Positions 35,747 to 46,001 of a DNA stretch of 64,000 nt are shown one piece after another. The stretch is from Streptococcus salivarius (lineage in GTDB: Bacteria > Bacillota > Bacilli > Lactobacillales > Streptococcaceae), in contig NZ_CP009913.1 of assembly GCF_000785515.1 (NCBI RefSeq), forward strand, positions 1,392,001 through 1,456,000, given 5' to 3'. The translations under genes and the position numbers were made by a program. How positions within the stretch are numbered: position 1 is the stretch's first letter; every line of letters begins with the position of its first letter. Under the pieces are notes generated by a model. It had not been told where the DNA came from, did not search any database, and was given only the letters and a program-made list of their open reading frames with translations.

Positions 35747-36667
35747 ATGAAAAAGGTACTTGAGGTCAGACATCTGACTAAACGTTACGGCCAACACCTA
35801 GCACTCGACAATGTAAACCTGACCTTAGAAAAGGGTGAGGTCTATGGCCTTATCGGAAGAAACGGAGCAGGTAAGACAACACTGATTAAAGTCATCACTA
35901 AACTCATCCGCCCTAGCCAAGGCAGTATTTCCCTCTTCCACTCTACCTCCAAATCAGAGTGGACTCACGCACTGAAACGTGTTGGTTCTGTGATTGAAAC
36001 ACCAGTTGCCCTGAATCATCTCAATGCACGTCAAAACCTACGTTACTACTGCAAGATTCATCACGTTCCAAATCCTGACAAGGTCATTGATGAGATCCTT
36101 GATACAGTTGGACTTGGACACACTGGCAAGAAAAAATTTCGTAGTTTCTCACTGGGTATGAAGCAACGTCTAGGTATCGCTATTGCACTGATTGCAAAAC
36201 CAGACCTACTTATTTTAGATGAACCGATTAATGGTCTCGACCCAGTTGCTATCAAAGAATTCCGCCAAATGATTAAAAAATTGAGCGAAGAGCAAGGTAT
36301 GACAGTTCTCATCTCTAGCCATATCTTGTCTGAACTCTATCAAGTTTCAACCCGCTTTGGCATTATTGATCACGGTCACATCATCCGTGAAATCACTAAG
36401 GACGAATTCGAACATCTCAGCGAAGACTATATCGTTCTTAAAACTAACCAATTAGCCCTGGCTAGTCGCATTCTCCAAGACCAACTCCATCAACACTTCA
36501 AAGTGGTTAACAGCGACAATGAAATTCATATTTTTGACAAATCCCATGTTATAAAGGCAATTGTCAAAGAGCTGGTTAAACAAGAAGTTGACATCGATGA
36601 AATTTACTACAAACGTCAAGACTTAGAAAACTACTTCACACAACTAGTAGATTCAGAAAGGAGGTAG
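35747..36667 (+). CDS. ABC transporter ATP-binding protein (BcrA/LanF-like)
   Basis: Start at MKKVLEVRHLTKRYGQ, with AAAGGAGG 7 bases upstream; the longer frame has no such site. The 306-residue ATPase has Walker A GRNGAGKTTLIKVITK, Q-loop IETPVALNHLNARQNL, signature FSLGMKQRLGIAIALI and Walker B LLILDEPINGLDPV. The extended C-terminal domain is typical of bacitracin- and lantibiotic-immunity ATPases. The permease follows by 4 bases. Confidence 0.9.
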   Translation: MKKVLEVRHLTKRYGQHLALDNVNLTLEKGEVYGLIGRNGAGKTTLIKVITKLIRPSQGSISLFHSTSKSEWTHALKRVGSVIETPVALNHLNARQNLRYYCKIHHVPNPDKVIDEILDTVGLGHTGKKKFRSFSLGMKQRLGIAIALIAKPDLLILDEPINGLDPVAIKEFRQMIKKLSEEQGMTVLISSHILSELYQVSTRFGIIDHGHIIREITKDEFEHLSEDYIVLKTNQLALASRILQDQLHQHFKVVNSDNEIHIFDKSHVIKAIVKELVKQEVDIDEIYYKRQDLENYFTQLVDSERR

Positions 36668-36671
36668 AGCC

Positions 36672-37427
36672 ATGTTACACACTATTCACGCCGATTTCTA
36701 TCGACTCTTCCGTTCTAAAGGATTTTGGATTTCTGAAATTATCCTAGCCCTAAACATTATTTCTGGTGTCCTATTGGGAGGCACAGGGCATGTAGGCGTA
36801 GAAACTGGGGCAAAACAAGCCGTTAAAAGCGCCTCTTCGTGGACCGGTGTCGGATCACTGATTAATTACTCTAGTAGTATCTCCATGACAGTCCTCTTCA
36901 CTTTAATTGTGGTCTCTATCATTTTGGGTGTTGATTTAGCACAAAAATTGTACAAGAATAATCTCACCTCTGGCATTTCACGGAGCGGGTTCTTCTTCGC
37001 CAAGGCAACCGTCATTGTAGCTATCACTTTAGGACAACTCCTCCTGTCTTACGGCCTTGCCTTTGTTCTAGGTACTCTTTGCCACGGTCTTGGAACTGTA
37101 CCTGATCACTTTGTTAGAAACTTTGCCTTAACTTTCCTTCTCCAATTCTTGTGTAATCTAGCTTGGGTAAGTCTGACCACGGTTGCCCTCTACCTCACAC
37201 ATTCTATCGTGACAACCTTTGTGACTTACACCCTTGGTTTAGTAGCTTTAACCGTACCAGCAGCAATCTTCCCTAAAGTAGAAATTTTGAAATACTTGTC
37301 ACTCAACTTTAATTACGGCATGACTGCAGATAAAACTATCATTCAAAATACTGCGATAGTGGCAGTAGCATTTATCCTAGCATTCACAACACTCAGCTTG
37401 ATTACTTTTGAAAAACAAGACTTATGA
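36672..37427 (+). CDS. ABC-2 type permease (immunity-like)
   Basis: The 251-residue protein has six transmembrane helices in the ABC-2/LanE-like arrangement, starting MLHTIHADFYRLFRSKGFW. YKNNLTSGISRSGFFFAKA is the cytoplasmic loop that contacts the ATPase. With the gene before it, it forms a complete exporter of the bacitracin/lantibiotic immunity type. There is no bacteriocin gene beside it. Confidence 0.82.
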   Translation: MLHTIHADFYRLFRSKGFWISEIILALNIISGVLLGGTGHVGVETGAKQAVKSASSWTGVGSLINYSSSISMTVLFTLIVVSIILGVDLAQKLYKNNLTSGISRSGFFFAKATVIVAITLGQLLLSYGLAFVLGTLCHGLGTVPDHFVRNFALTFLLQFLCNLAWVSLTTVALYLTHSIVTTFVTYTLGLVALTVPAAIFPKVEILKYLSLNFNYGMTADKTIIQNTAIVAVAFILAFTTLSLITFEKQDL

Positions 37428-37432
37428 GAACA

Positions 37433-37466
37433 AAAATAACATCGTGCACGCACACGATGTTATTTT
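37433..37466. terminator. bidirectional terminator
   Basis: Perfect 14-bp arms AAAATAACATCGTG/CACGATGTTATTTT with a 6-base loop, between convergent genes, then T runs. Confidence 0.92.
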
Positions 37467-37478
37467 GATTTTTTGTTA

Positions 37479-38052
37479 CTATTCGTTGATTGTCACAAAT
37501 GCTTTATTTGAGTTTCCAAATCCAGCATCAACTTTTAATTTCAAATTAGTATCAGAGATTGTATCTGGATTCAAATCAAAAACAACATTACCAGTCACTT
37601 CATTTTCTGGATTAACACTGGTAAAGAAAAGATTTGCATCATCATTTGCATAGATTCCTGCGGTTGAATCAGTTTTATACTCTGTTTTATCTTTAACTAA
37701 CTTAAAGTCAGAATCAGATACTGTAATAGCCTTAGTACCGTTATTTTTTACAGTTACGTTTAGAATAAGATATGAACCTTTTGCATTCATACCAAATTCG
37801 CCACCTACATTTTGTGCGACTTCTTTAGAATGAATTGTGTATTCTACATCTGCAATTTTAAAAGTTTCTGACATCTTATAAGTAGGAATGTCCTTACTTT
37901 TTTTTATTTTTAAATCCAAAAATAACATTGTTATATTGATAATCATTATCAGTTTTTGCAGAAGCACTTGTTTGGTTCATTAGAGAAATAACAACTGCAC
38001 CGACTAAGAATCCTGATAGAACGATAAATTCTAAAAATTTTACTTTTTTCAT
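37479..38052 (-). pseudogene. DUF4352 secreted protein, split by a one-base frameshift
   Basis: The start at 38052 (GGAGG upstream) reads MKKVKFLEFIVLSGFLVGAV, a signal helix, and reaches NVIFGFKNKKK then stop. One A fewer in a coding-strand run of eight A (plus-strand T at about 37900-37907) continues NKKSKDIPTYKMSETFKIAD and on through VGGEFGMNAKGSYLILNVTV to FVTINE (DUF4352, an immunoglobulin-like fold). The complete protein would have about 190 residues, as usual for DUF4352 proteins. The frame from 37967 alone would lack the signal. Confidence 0.8.
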
Positions 38053-38198
38053 TAATAATTACCTCCGTACATTAATTATATCAGATAAATTAAAATAATT
38101 ATAGTAAAAATTAAATTATCTTTACATTGTAATTCTCTAATTTTTGTTTTTTCCTAAAAGTCACAAAAAAAGATTATAAAAACATAAACTTTATGTTT

Positions 38199-39074
38199 TC
38201 ATAATCTCACAGTTAAATAGAACCATTCATTCTCATAGGCCAGATGCAACTCACCCCCTAAGACTTGGACTAAGTGTTCGGTGATATAAAGTCCAAGTCC
38301 AGAGGAATCCTCGGTGTCTGACAGGTTTTCAGAGTAAAAGCGGGTCGTTAGTTGGTCCAGATGCTGTATCGGCTGTTGTACCATATTACTAACTGACAAA
38401 TAAATGTCATCTTCCACTTTCTCTAATGTCAGTTGAGCTTGAGTCTTACCGTGTTTTAGAACGTTACTGATAATATTCTGAAATAGGCGGTCAAAAATAT
38501 CAGCATCCATTTCACATCGGATGTCAGGGGCTACTTGAATATCTAGTGTAATCCCTGTCTCCTGAAACATGTCATAGTAAGGCAGGATAGACTTAACCAC
38601 AAGTTGAGAAAAGTCCAGGTCTTGAAATTGTGGTTGGATAGCACCCTCTGTTAATCGTCGATATTCCAACAAGGCTTCCAAACGCTTTGAAACAGTCATT
38701 AGATTTTTAGAGATCTTCTCCATAGCCATGTCATCTTCACTACTACTTCGAAGACTTTGCTGAGCATAGCCGCTGGCTACTGTCAGTGGCGTTCGTATAT
38801 CATGGGCAATATTACTGATAGCCATGTCCATGGTTTTCTTTTCCTGAAGAGCGACAAGCTTAGTCTTTTCAATTTGGGTAAAGAGAGACTCAACCTGATT
38901 GGTTAGGGTGACTAAAGATTTTGGTTGGTTTTTAAGAGTAATCCGTCTATGACTTTCTTCAACTAGCTTTTCTTCAATCTGCTTTGAGAGAGATTTCACA
39001 GCCAAATAGTAACGAACTAGACAGGTAGTCGCTCCCAGAAGAAGTCCTATCAATACAATAAGCAGTCCTTCCAT
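38199..39074 (-). CDS. sensor histidine kinase
   Basis: The 291-residue kinase has one N-terminal membrane helix and no extracellular sensor domain. Phospho-acceptor His91 is in ISNIAHDIRTPLTVASGYAQ; the ATPase domain has FQNIISNVLKHGK and SSGLGLYITEHLVQVLGG. The short form resembles kinases that sense through an ABC transporter or membrane partner. Its start overlaps the regulator stop by one base. Confidence 0.88.
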   Translation of the reverse strand: MEGLLIVLIGLLLGATTCLVRYYLAVKSLSKQIEEKLVEESHRRITLKNQPKSLVTLTNQVESLFTQIEKTKLVALQEKKTMDMAISNIAHDIRTPLTVASGYAQQSLRSSSEDDMAMEKISKNLMTVSKRLEALLEYRRLTEGAIQPQFQDLDFSQLVVKSILPYYDMFQETGITLDIQVAPDIRCEMDADIFDRLFQNIISNVLKHGKTQAQLTLEKVEDDIYLSVSNMVQQPIQHLDQLTTRFYSENLSDTEDSSGLGLYITEHLVQVLGGELHLAYENEWFYLTVRL

Positions 39075-39757
39075 CAGTCTTCTCCTTTAAGTCGCACACC
39101 TAAGCCCCAAATCGTTTCGATATACTCCGTACCCGCATCCACTTGGGCTAGTTTCTTACGTAGATTACTCAACTGTGCATTCAATGTATTATCACCTGAT
39201 AGATAAGGGGCTTCCCAAACCGTCTCATAAAGGTCCTCTTTAGTAAAAATTTTCTTTGGATTTTGAAGGAGTGTGTGGAAAATTTGAAACTCTTTCTTAC
39301 CCAAACGAATGACTTTTCCCTGACAGGAGACTTCAAAACTGTCTGGGTTTATCGTGATATTTTTGACTTGATAGATGTTATCAGGCTTACTACTTCCCTT
39401 GCTGTGTTCACGTAGTTGAACCGAGACACGCGCATAAACTTCTTCAAGATCAAAGGGCTTAACGATATAATCATTTGCACCATCAAGTAAGTACTGGCTA
39501 ATCAAGTGCTTGTCACCCAAGGCTGTCAGCATAATGACAGGAACAGAGCTTCTTTGCCTGATAAACTTAAGCACTTCTTCGCCACCCTTACCCGGTAACA
39601 TGATATCTAGGAGAACCAAATCAATCTCTTGACTTTGAAACAAAAGCTCTCCTTCGGTCCCAGAGTAGGCTTGGATAATATCATGTTCTTCAGAAAACAA
39701 GTTAAAAAGAATATTCTGGATATCCTCATTGTCTTCAATCTGTAAAATACGTGCCAT
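39074..39757 (-). CDS. OmpR-family response regulator
   Basis: The 227-residue regulator has phospho-acceptor Asp51 in LVLLDIMLPGKGGEE, the Lys in IVKPFDLEEVY, and a C-terminal winged helix with NTLNAQLSNLRKKLAQVD. The downstream kinase overlaps by one base. Upstream there is an ABC pair and a DUF4352 gene on the other side; targets are not obvious. Confidence 0.9.
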   Translation of the reverse strand: MARILQIEDNEDIQNILFNLFSEEHDIIQAYSGTEGELLFQSQEIDLVLLDIMLPGKGGEEVLKFIRQRSSVPVIMLTALGDKHLISQYLLDGANDYIVKPFDLEEVYARVSVQLREHSKGSSKPDNIYQVKNITINPDSFEVSCQGKVIRLGKKEFQIFHTLLQNPKKIFTKEDLYETVWEAPYLSGDNTLNAQLSNLRKKLAQVDAGTEYIETIWGLGVRLKGED

Positions 39758-39879
39758 GTCTTAATCCTCCAATGATACTACCAATTGTATACGCTCACTT
39801 TTTCTTTCATCTTAACAAAAAGCCAAATTAATGACAAGGTGCATTATGAGTTATTGATAGCATAAAAGGAAAAATAAAA

Positions 39880-39910
39880 ACCATAAGTCTCCACTTCCGA
39901 GACCTATGGT
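39880..39910 (-). terminator. terminator of the nitroreductase gene at 39921
   Basis: ACCATAAGTCTC pairs with GAGACCTATGGT; the minus strand then runs into TTTTTATTTT. Confidence 0.75.
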
Positions 39911-39920
39911 CGATTATTTA

Positions 39921-40553
39921 TTAAGCAAAAGTTGTCACATCAGAGGCATCCAGACGAACAGACTCAAAGCCTTCTTCATTGGCTTTCCCAAGAGCAATGA
40001 GCAAAACTGGTACATGACGGTCTTCATCAAGGCCAAATGCTTTGGCAAGGCCCTCTTTTTTATAGCCACCGATGGCGTTGGTATCATAGCCGTATGAACG
40101 TGCAACCAACATCAACTGCATAGCAGCAAGGCTGGCATCGATATGGACAATTTCATTCATCATTTCTCGAGGAGCATTTTCATACATTGGCACAATGCTT
40201 GACAGTTGTTTTTCTTTGACCTCTTCAGGCATTTTTCCTTGAGCAACAGCCTTACCGTAGATATCTTCTGCTCTTTCTTGGCTCTTCAAATCGGCAAAAA
40301 TAAGGACCATGGCTGATGATGTTTCATTTTGCACACCATTGTAGCTGACGAAAGGTTTCAATTTTTCTTTACCTTCTTCGCTATCAACGACCACAAAACG
40401 CCAAGGTTGCATGTTCACTGATGATGGTGCTGTAACAGTTTTATCCAAGATTTCCAACAATTCTTCTCGCGGAATCTTAACAGATGGATCAAAGTTACGA
40501 ATGGAACGACGGTTATATACAATATCTGAAAAATCATTGCTTACTACAGGCAT
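39921..40553 (-). CDS. nitroreductase family protein
   Basis: The 210-residue FMN protein has DIVYNRRSIRNFDPSVKIPR, TAPSSVNMQPWRFVVVDSEE (FMN-binding) and SYGYDTNAIGGYKKEGLAKA, in the NfsB/Frm2-like pattern. It lacks the TTGTAA-N9-TTACAA operator of the other nitroreductase. The substrate is unknown; quinone or nitro reduction is the family role. Confidence 0.9.
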   Translation of the reverse strand: MPVVSNDFSDIVYNRRSIRNFDPSVKIPREELLEILDKTVTAPSSVNMQPWRFVVVDSEEGKEKLKPFVSYNGVQNETSSAMVLIFADLKSQERAEDIYGKAVAQGKMPEEVKEKQLSSIVPMYENAPREMMNEIVHIDASLAAMQLMLVARSYGYDTNAIGGYKKEGLAKAFGLDEDRHVPVLLIALGKANEEGFESVRLDASDVTTFA

Positions 40554-40643
40554 CTTATGTCTCCTTTTTTTGATTAAATGAAAATAATATAATCAAAATT
40601 ATAACACAAGACAATTGTTATCAAAAATATTTGCTACAGACGA

Positions 40644-41330
40644 CTAAAGATTAGTCTCCTTGAGTCCTAAGCGTTTCACTTCAGAGGAATAGTAAACCAT
40701 GATGGTAATGAGACTGAGTGTGATTAGCCAGATTGACCAAATGTGGATAAAATGCATCAGAACGGCTGCGACAATAGCACCGACGACAAAGCTGCCTACA
40801 ACAAAGCTATAATTGACAGCCTGACGACGATATTCTCTCTGATCACCACTTCCCTGAATGGCATAATAGAGGGCCGTTAACATCCTTCGATAATTTCCTG
40901 AGGTCATAAATATCACGAAGGGATGATTCTCAATCTGACTGCCAGTAAAAGTCTTCATCATGATACCTGCAGAAAAAGCGATAATCGGGAGCTCAATCAA
41001 GGCATTTGAAGGTAGAAAAGGCAGGATAGCTGTCATCACAAAAAGTGGAAGCAGACCATAAACTCGCCAATAGGCATTCTTACGCTGGTCTTTAAACCAC
41101 ATGCCAAAAAGAAAGCCTAAAGAAAAGAATAAGATTGAAAAGCAACGCAACAAGTTATAGTACATACTACTGTTCCGCCAGTCAGCGACCAAGAGAAGGA
41201 TATTCCCAGTCTGTGTAGCAACCAAACTATGATAGTACATATGACAAAAGACATCCAAAGCCCCTCCCGAGAAACTCAACAAATTAGCCATCAGACGCGT
41301 ATTTTGAGGAAGAAGGTTCCGCGATTCCAT
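40644..41330 (-). CDS. YoaK-like (DUF1275) membrane protein
   Basis: The 228-residue protein has about six transmembrane helices. The family's signature opening is seen in LMANLLSFSGGALDVFCHMY and YHSLVATQTGNILLLVAD, which correspond to the conserved G-x-x-D and TGN of DUF1275. Function is unknown. No operon partner is apparent. Confidence 0.88.
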   Translation of the reverse strand: MESRNLLPQNTRLMANLLSFSGGALDVFCHMYYHSLVATQTGNILLLVADWRNSSMYYNLLRCFSILFFSLGFLFGMWFKDQRKNAYWRVYGLLPLFVMTAILPFLPSNALIELPIIAFSAGIMMKTFTGSQIENHPFVIFMTSGNYRRMLTALYYAIQGSGDQREYRRQAVNYSFVVGSFVVGAIVAAVLMHFIHIWSIWLITLSLITIMVYYSSEVKRLGLKETNL

Positions 41331-41400
41331 AGCATAACTTCCCTTCTAATAATAATTGATATGATAGCCTTATTATAGCAAATTCGGGCACACACAGTAT

Positions 41401-41474
41401 AAAAAAGCAACCCTAACGAGTTGCTTCTATCCTATTAAAAATTAACGGCATAGGGGTCATCCTGAGTTTTGATG
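41401..41474 (-). pseudogene. 3' end remnant of an aldo/keto reductase gene with its terminator
   Basis: The minus strand reads IKTQDDPYAVNF and stop, then a terminator hairpin (AGCAAC/GTTGCT). It aligns base for base, without gaps and at about 85% identity, with 42031-42104, the end of the intact aldo/keto reductase (IKTQDDPDTVNF). The toxin stop codon lies immediately next to it. So the toxin-antitoxin pair sits between a paralogous reductase tail and the intact gene. Confidence 0.85.
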
Positions 41475-41729
41475 CTAATAGATATCACGTCTATGACCAA
41501 CTTCGAGAGCAAGTATGATTAGTTCATTGTCCTGAATATTGACAATAACACGATAGGCACCTATACGATAGCGCCATTGTCCAGTTCGATTGGCAACCAA
41601 TGCCTTACCCTTAGCTCTTGGATTATCTGTGATACGATTGAGATAAGACTTAATTTGTTTCCTGACAAAAGGATCCAACTTTTTAAAACTTTTGGCAAAT
41701 TTAGGGGTTGGTACTATCTTATAGGTCAT
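41475..41729 (-). CDS. RelE/ParE-family toxin
   Basis: The 84-residue protein has the RelE/YafQ-like fold: YKIVPTPKFAKSFKKLDPFV, the helix KQIKSYLNRITDNP, and RTGQWRYRIGAYRVIVNIQD with Arg positions typical of mRNA-cutting toxins. The C-terminus EVGHRRDIY is the family's end. It overlaps the antitoxin by 11 bases, as in type II modules, and is translated second. Confidence 0.92.
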   Translation of the reverse strand: MTYKIVPTPKFAKSFKKLDPFVRKQIKSYLNRITDNPRAKGKALVANRTGQWRYRIGAYRVIVNIQDNELIILALEVGHRRDIY

Positions 41730-41934
41730 CCCAATTTAGCACCTCCCCACCGTTTTCAAGATAGTCTTCATATTCTGCTAAGGCCAAATCGGCTACTCTA
41801 GCATCGTATTCATCCTCAATGGCGTCTAAAGTCTTGGTACGAATTAATTCTGACAAGGATACGCCTTCAAATTTCGCAATTGCCTGCATGAACTTCTTAT
41901 CTGCTTCTGAAACCTTCAATGTAATTGTTGTCAT
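41719..41934 (-). CDS. RelB-like antitoxin
   Basis: The 71-residue protein has an N-terminal ribbon-helix-helix (TTITLKVSEADKKFMQAIAK) and an acidic C-terminal tail (YEDYLENGGEVLNWDDL) that would wrap the toxin. It is the first gene of the pair. It probably represses its own promoter, whose -10 is covered by a palindrome. Confidence 0.92.
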   Translation of the reverse strand: MTTITLKVSEADKKFMQAIAKFEGVSLSELIRTKTLDAIEDEYDARVADLALAEYEDYLENGGEVLNWDDL

Positions 41935-41956
41935 ATCCTTAACCTCGTTCTCTTTT

Positions 41957-41993
41957 GTAACACCATTGTATTACCACTCCTTCTTTTTGTCAA
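41957..41993 (-). promoter_or_regulatory. promoter and operator of the toxin-antitoxin pair
   Basis: On the minus strand TTGACA (41993-41988), a 17-bp spacer and TACAAT (41970-41965) form a near-consensus promoter. A near-palindrome GTAACAC-N4-GTATTAC (41957-41974) covers the -10, and is the probable antitoxin site. The GTAAC stretch is 23 bases before the start. Confidence 0.75.
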
Positions 41994-42064
41994 TTTTGAT
42001 AATAGGTTCATACTCTTATTCGTAAAACAATAAAAAACAACCCTCACGAGTTGCTTCTATCCTA

Positions 42065-42907
42065 TTAAAAGTTAACTGTGTCAGGATCATCCTGAGTCTT
42101 GATGCCTTGAATCTTATCCAAGACTGCCATATCTTCTTCTGACAAATCAAAGTCAAAGATATCTAAGTTGGCTTCAATATTTTTTGGTGTCACTGACTTA
42201 GGTAGTGGTAAGAAACCTTTTTGAAGGCTCCAACGAAGGGCGACTTGTGCAACAGATTTTCCGTTACGTTCAGCCACTGCTTCAACGTCTTCATTTCCAA
42301 AAATGCTACCAGTACCTAGTGGACTGTAGGCTTCAAGAAGAATATCACGCTCTTGGCAATAGGCAACCAAATCTTCTTGGGCACAACCTGGAGCCAGAAG
42401 AATTTGATTGACATGTGGCACAATTTCAGCCGTTTCAAGGAGAGCATCAAGGTGATGCTGCATAAAGTTAGACACACCGATAGCACGCACCTTACCATCT
42501 TTGTAGGCTTCTTCCATTGCCTTCCAAGCACCTGCATTGCCAACCTTCCAAGCATCATTCTCACGAAGAGCCTTTGGATTAGGCCAGTGGATGAGCAAAA
42601 GATCCAAATAATCCACACCTAATCTTTCGAGTGACTCGTCGATAGAGGCTTTAGCCAATTCGTAATCATGCTTGTCATTCCAAAGTTTTGTTGTGAGGAA
42701 AATATCCTCACGCGCCACATCACTATCAGCAATCGCCTTACCTACAGAAACCTCGTTACCATAGATTTGAGCTGTATCAATATGTGTGTAACCAACCTTA
42801 AGTGCGAAACTAACGCTGTTATAAGCTTCTTCCCCTTCTGGAATCTGCCAAGTCCCAAAACCAATTTTAGGAATCGTAACGCCATTTGAAAGTGTATATG
42901 TTTCCAT
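42065..42907 (-). CDS. aldo/keto reductase (2,5-diketo-D-gluconate reductase-like)
   Basis: The 280-residue reductase starts at METYTLSNGVTIPKIGFGTW, with AGGAG upstream; the longer frame is not supported. Catalytic residues: Asp and Tyr in THIDTAQIYGNE, Lys in TTKLWNDKHD and His in LDLLLIHWPNPK. The C-terminal RWSLQKGFLPLPKSVTPKNI is the cofactor loop. It follows the toxin-antitoxin pair on the same strand, and its own terminator overlaps the repeat described at 41401. Confidence 0.9.
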   Translation of the reverse strand: METYTLSNGVTIPKIGFGTWQIPEGEEAYNSVSFALKVGYTHIDTAQIYGNEVSVGKAIADSDVAREDIFLTTKLWNDKHDYELAKASIDESLERLGVDYLDLLLIHWPNPKALRENDAWKVGNAGAWKAMEEAYKDGKVRAIGVSNFMQHHLDALLETAEIVPHVNQILLAPGCAQEDLVAYCQERDILLEAYSPLGTGSIFGNEDVEAVAERNGKSVAQVALRWSLQKGFLPLPKSVTPKNIEANLDIFDFDLSEEDMAVLDKIQGIKTQDDPDTVNF

Positions 42908-43041
42908 CCTGTTCTCCTTTTCAATTTGTAACAGAATTATCTTAAAGGATATAAAATAAAAATGCAAAGATTTGCTACGATGTGTAGGAAAAAACTCCAA
43001 GTGGTAGTTTGTGACCAGATGGAGCTTTCTATCCCTTATAA

Positions 43042-44043
43042 TTAATCTCTATCATCATAGCCTTTTGGATGACTTGAATGCCATGCCCAGGCACTTTCGA
43101 TGATTTTTTCGATGTTGTCAAATTGTGGTTTCCAACCTAGTACCGTACGAGCCTTTTCAGAGGATGCAATCAATGTATCTGGGTCACCAGGACGACGATC
43201 AGCCTTTTCAGCTGGGATCTCCTTACCTGTTACCTTACGAGCTGCTTCAAGGATTTGGAGGTTTGAAAATCCAGTTGAAGAACCGAGGTTGAAGGCTGTA
43301 GATTCATTTCCTTTACGAAGATATTCAACAGCAAGGAGGTGAGCATCAGCCAAGTCAAATGGGTGAACATAGTCACGAACATTTGTACCATCTGGAGTGT
43401 TGTAGTCATCTCCAAAAATCATGATTTTCTCACGAACACCTTGAGCTACTTGAAGGATAATTGGAAGAAGGTGAGTTTCTGGACCATGATCCTCACCAAT
43501 CGAACCATCAGGTTTGGCACCCGCCACATTAAAGTAACGAAGAGGAACATACTTGATGCCGTAGGCTTGGTCTGACCACTTCATGATGGTTTCCATCATA
43601 AGCTTACTTTCACCGTAAGGATTGATTGGGTTTTGTGGTGTGGTTTCAAGGATTGGAATTTCCTCAGGAATACCATAAGTCGCAGCTGTTGATGAGAAGA
43701 CAATGTATTTGACACCACATTCGTTCATGACCTCAAGCAACTTCACCATACCAGCAGTGTTATTATCAAAATACTTAAGTGGCTTTTCCATAGACTCAGC
43801 CACAAGTGAGTAGGCCGCAAAATGAATAACCGCATCGATATCAGGATTTTCCTTGAAGACTTTACGCATAAAGTTCTGATCTGCCAAATCCCCCTCGTAG
43901 AATACAGCGTCTGCATGGACTGCCGAACGGTGACCCGTCACCAAGTTATCCACGACAACAACTTTTTCTTGGCCTGCTTCAACCAAACGGTCCACCATGT
44001 GAGAACCGATGTAACCAGCCCCACCTAAAACTAAGATTGCCAT
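43042..44043 (-). CDS. galE: UDP-glucose 4-epimerase
   Basis: The 333-residue NAD-dependent enzyme interconverts UDP-glucose and UDP-galactose (Leloir pathway). Motifs: [12 protein letters not shown] (dinucleotide-binding), [11 protein letters not shown] (Ser/Thr 117-119), catalytic Tyr143 and Lys147 in [11 protein letters not shown], and the sugar-binding stretch [15 protein letters not shown]. It lies 112 bases from dexB with no other gal genes adjacent. Confidence 0.95.
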   Translation of the reverse strand: MAILVLGGAGYIGSHMVDRLVEAGQEKVVVVDNLVTGHRSAVHADAVFYEGDLADQNFMRKVFKENPDIDAVIHFAAYSLVAESMEKPLKYFDNNTAGMVKLLEVMNECGVKYIVFSSTAATYGIPEEIPILETTPQNPINPYGESKLMMETIMKWSDQAYGIKYVPLRYFNVAGAKPDGSIGEDHGPETHLLPIILQVAQGVREKIMIFGDDYNTPDGTNVRDYVHPFDLADAHLLAVEYLRKGNESTAFNLGSSTGFSNLQILEAARKVTGKEIPAEKADRRPGDPDTLIASSEKARTVLGWKPQFDNIEKIIESAWAWHSSHPKGYDDRD

Positions 44044-44116
44044 AAAATTTACCTTTTTCTTATTTTTCTATTATTATAACATAATTCTAGTCTATGAGAC
44101 TAACTTGATTATAGAT

Positions 44117-44152
44117 TAAAAAGAGGTCGTCAACCGTGGGTTGACAACCACT
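44117..44152 (-). terminator. terminator of dexB
   Basis: Imperfect arms GGTCGTCAACC and GGGTTGACAACC (44125-44150) between A and T runs; the dexB stop lies at its edge. Confidence 0.75.
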
Positions 44153-44154
44153 TT

Positions 44155-45813
<1,659 letters not shown>

Positions 45814-45833
45814 TTACGTTTTTCTAGAAGTAA

Positions 45834-45847
45834 TGCAAGCGTTTTCT
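45834..45847 (-). promoter_or_regulatory. cre site and promoter of dexB
   Basis: TGCAAGCGTTTTCT matches the CcpA consensus TGNAANCGNWNNCA at all but the last position. On the minus strand TTGCAT and TAAAAT at 16-bp spacing give the promoter, and the cre overlaps the -35. This predicts glucose repression. Confidence 0.65.
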
Positions 45848-45962
45848 CTCGTTGTTTAAAACATTTCAATGAGCTATACTCCAGACTCCTTAAATTTTTG
45901 GTAATGTTGAAAAACAATAGAGTTGAAATGTAAGGTTAGCCTTTGATTATTTTAACAATACA

Positions 45963-46001
45963 AAAAAAACGATAGTTAATACCTTAACCATCGCTTTTTA
46001 C
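45963..46001. terminator. terminator of the vex-vnc operon
   Basis: CGATAGTTAA pairs with TTAACCATCG (about 45970-45993) and both strands run into A/T tracts. It follows the vncS stop directly. Confidence 0.75.
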
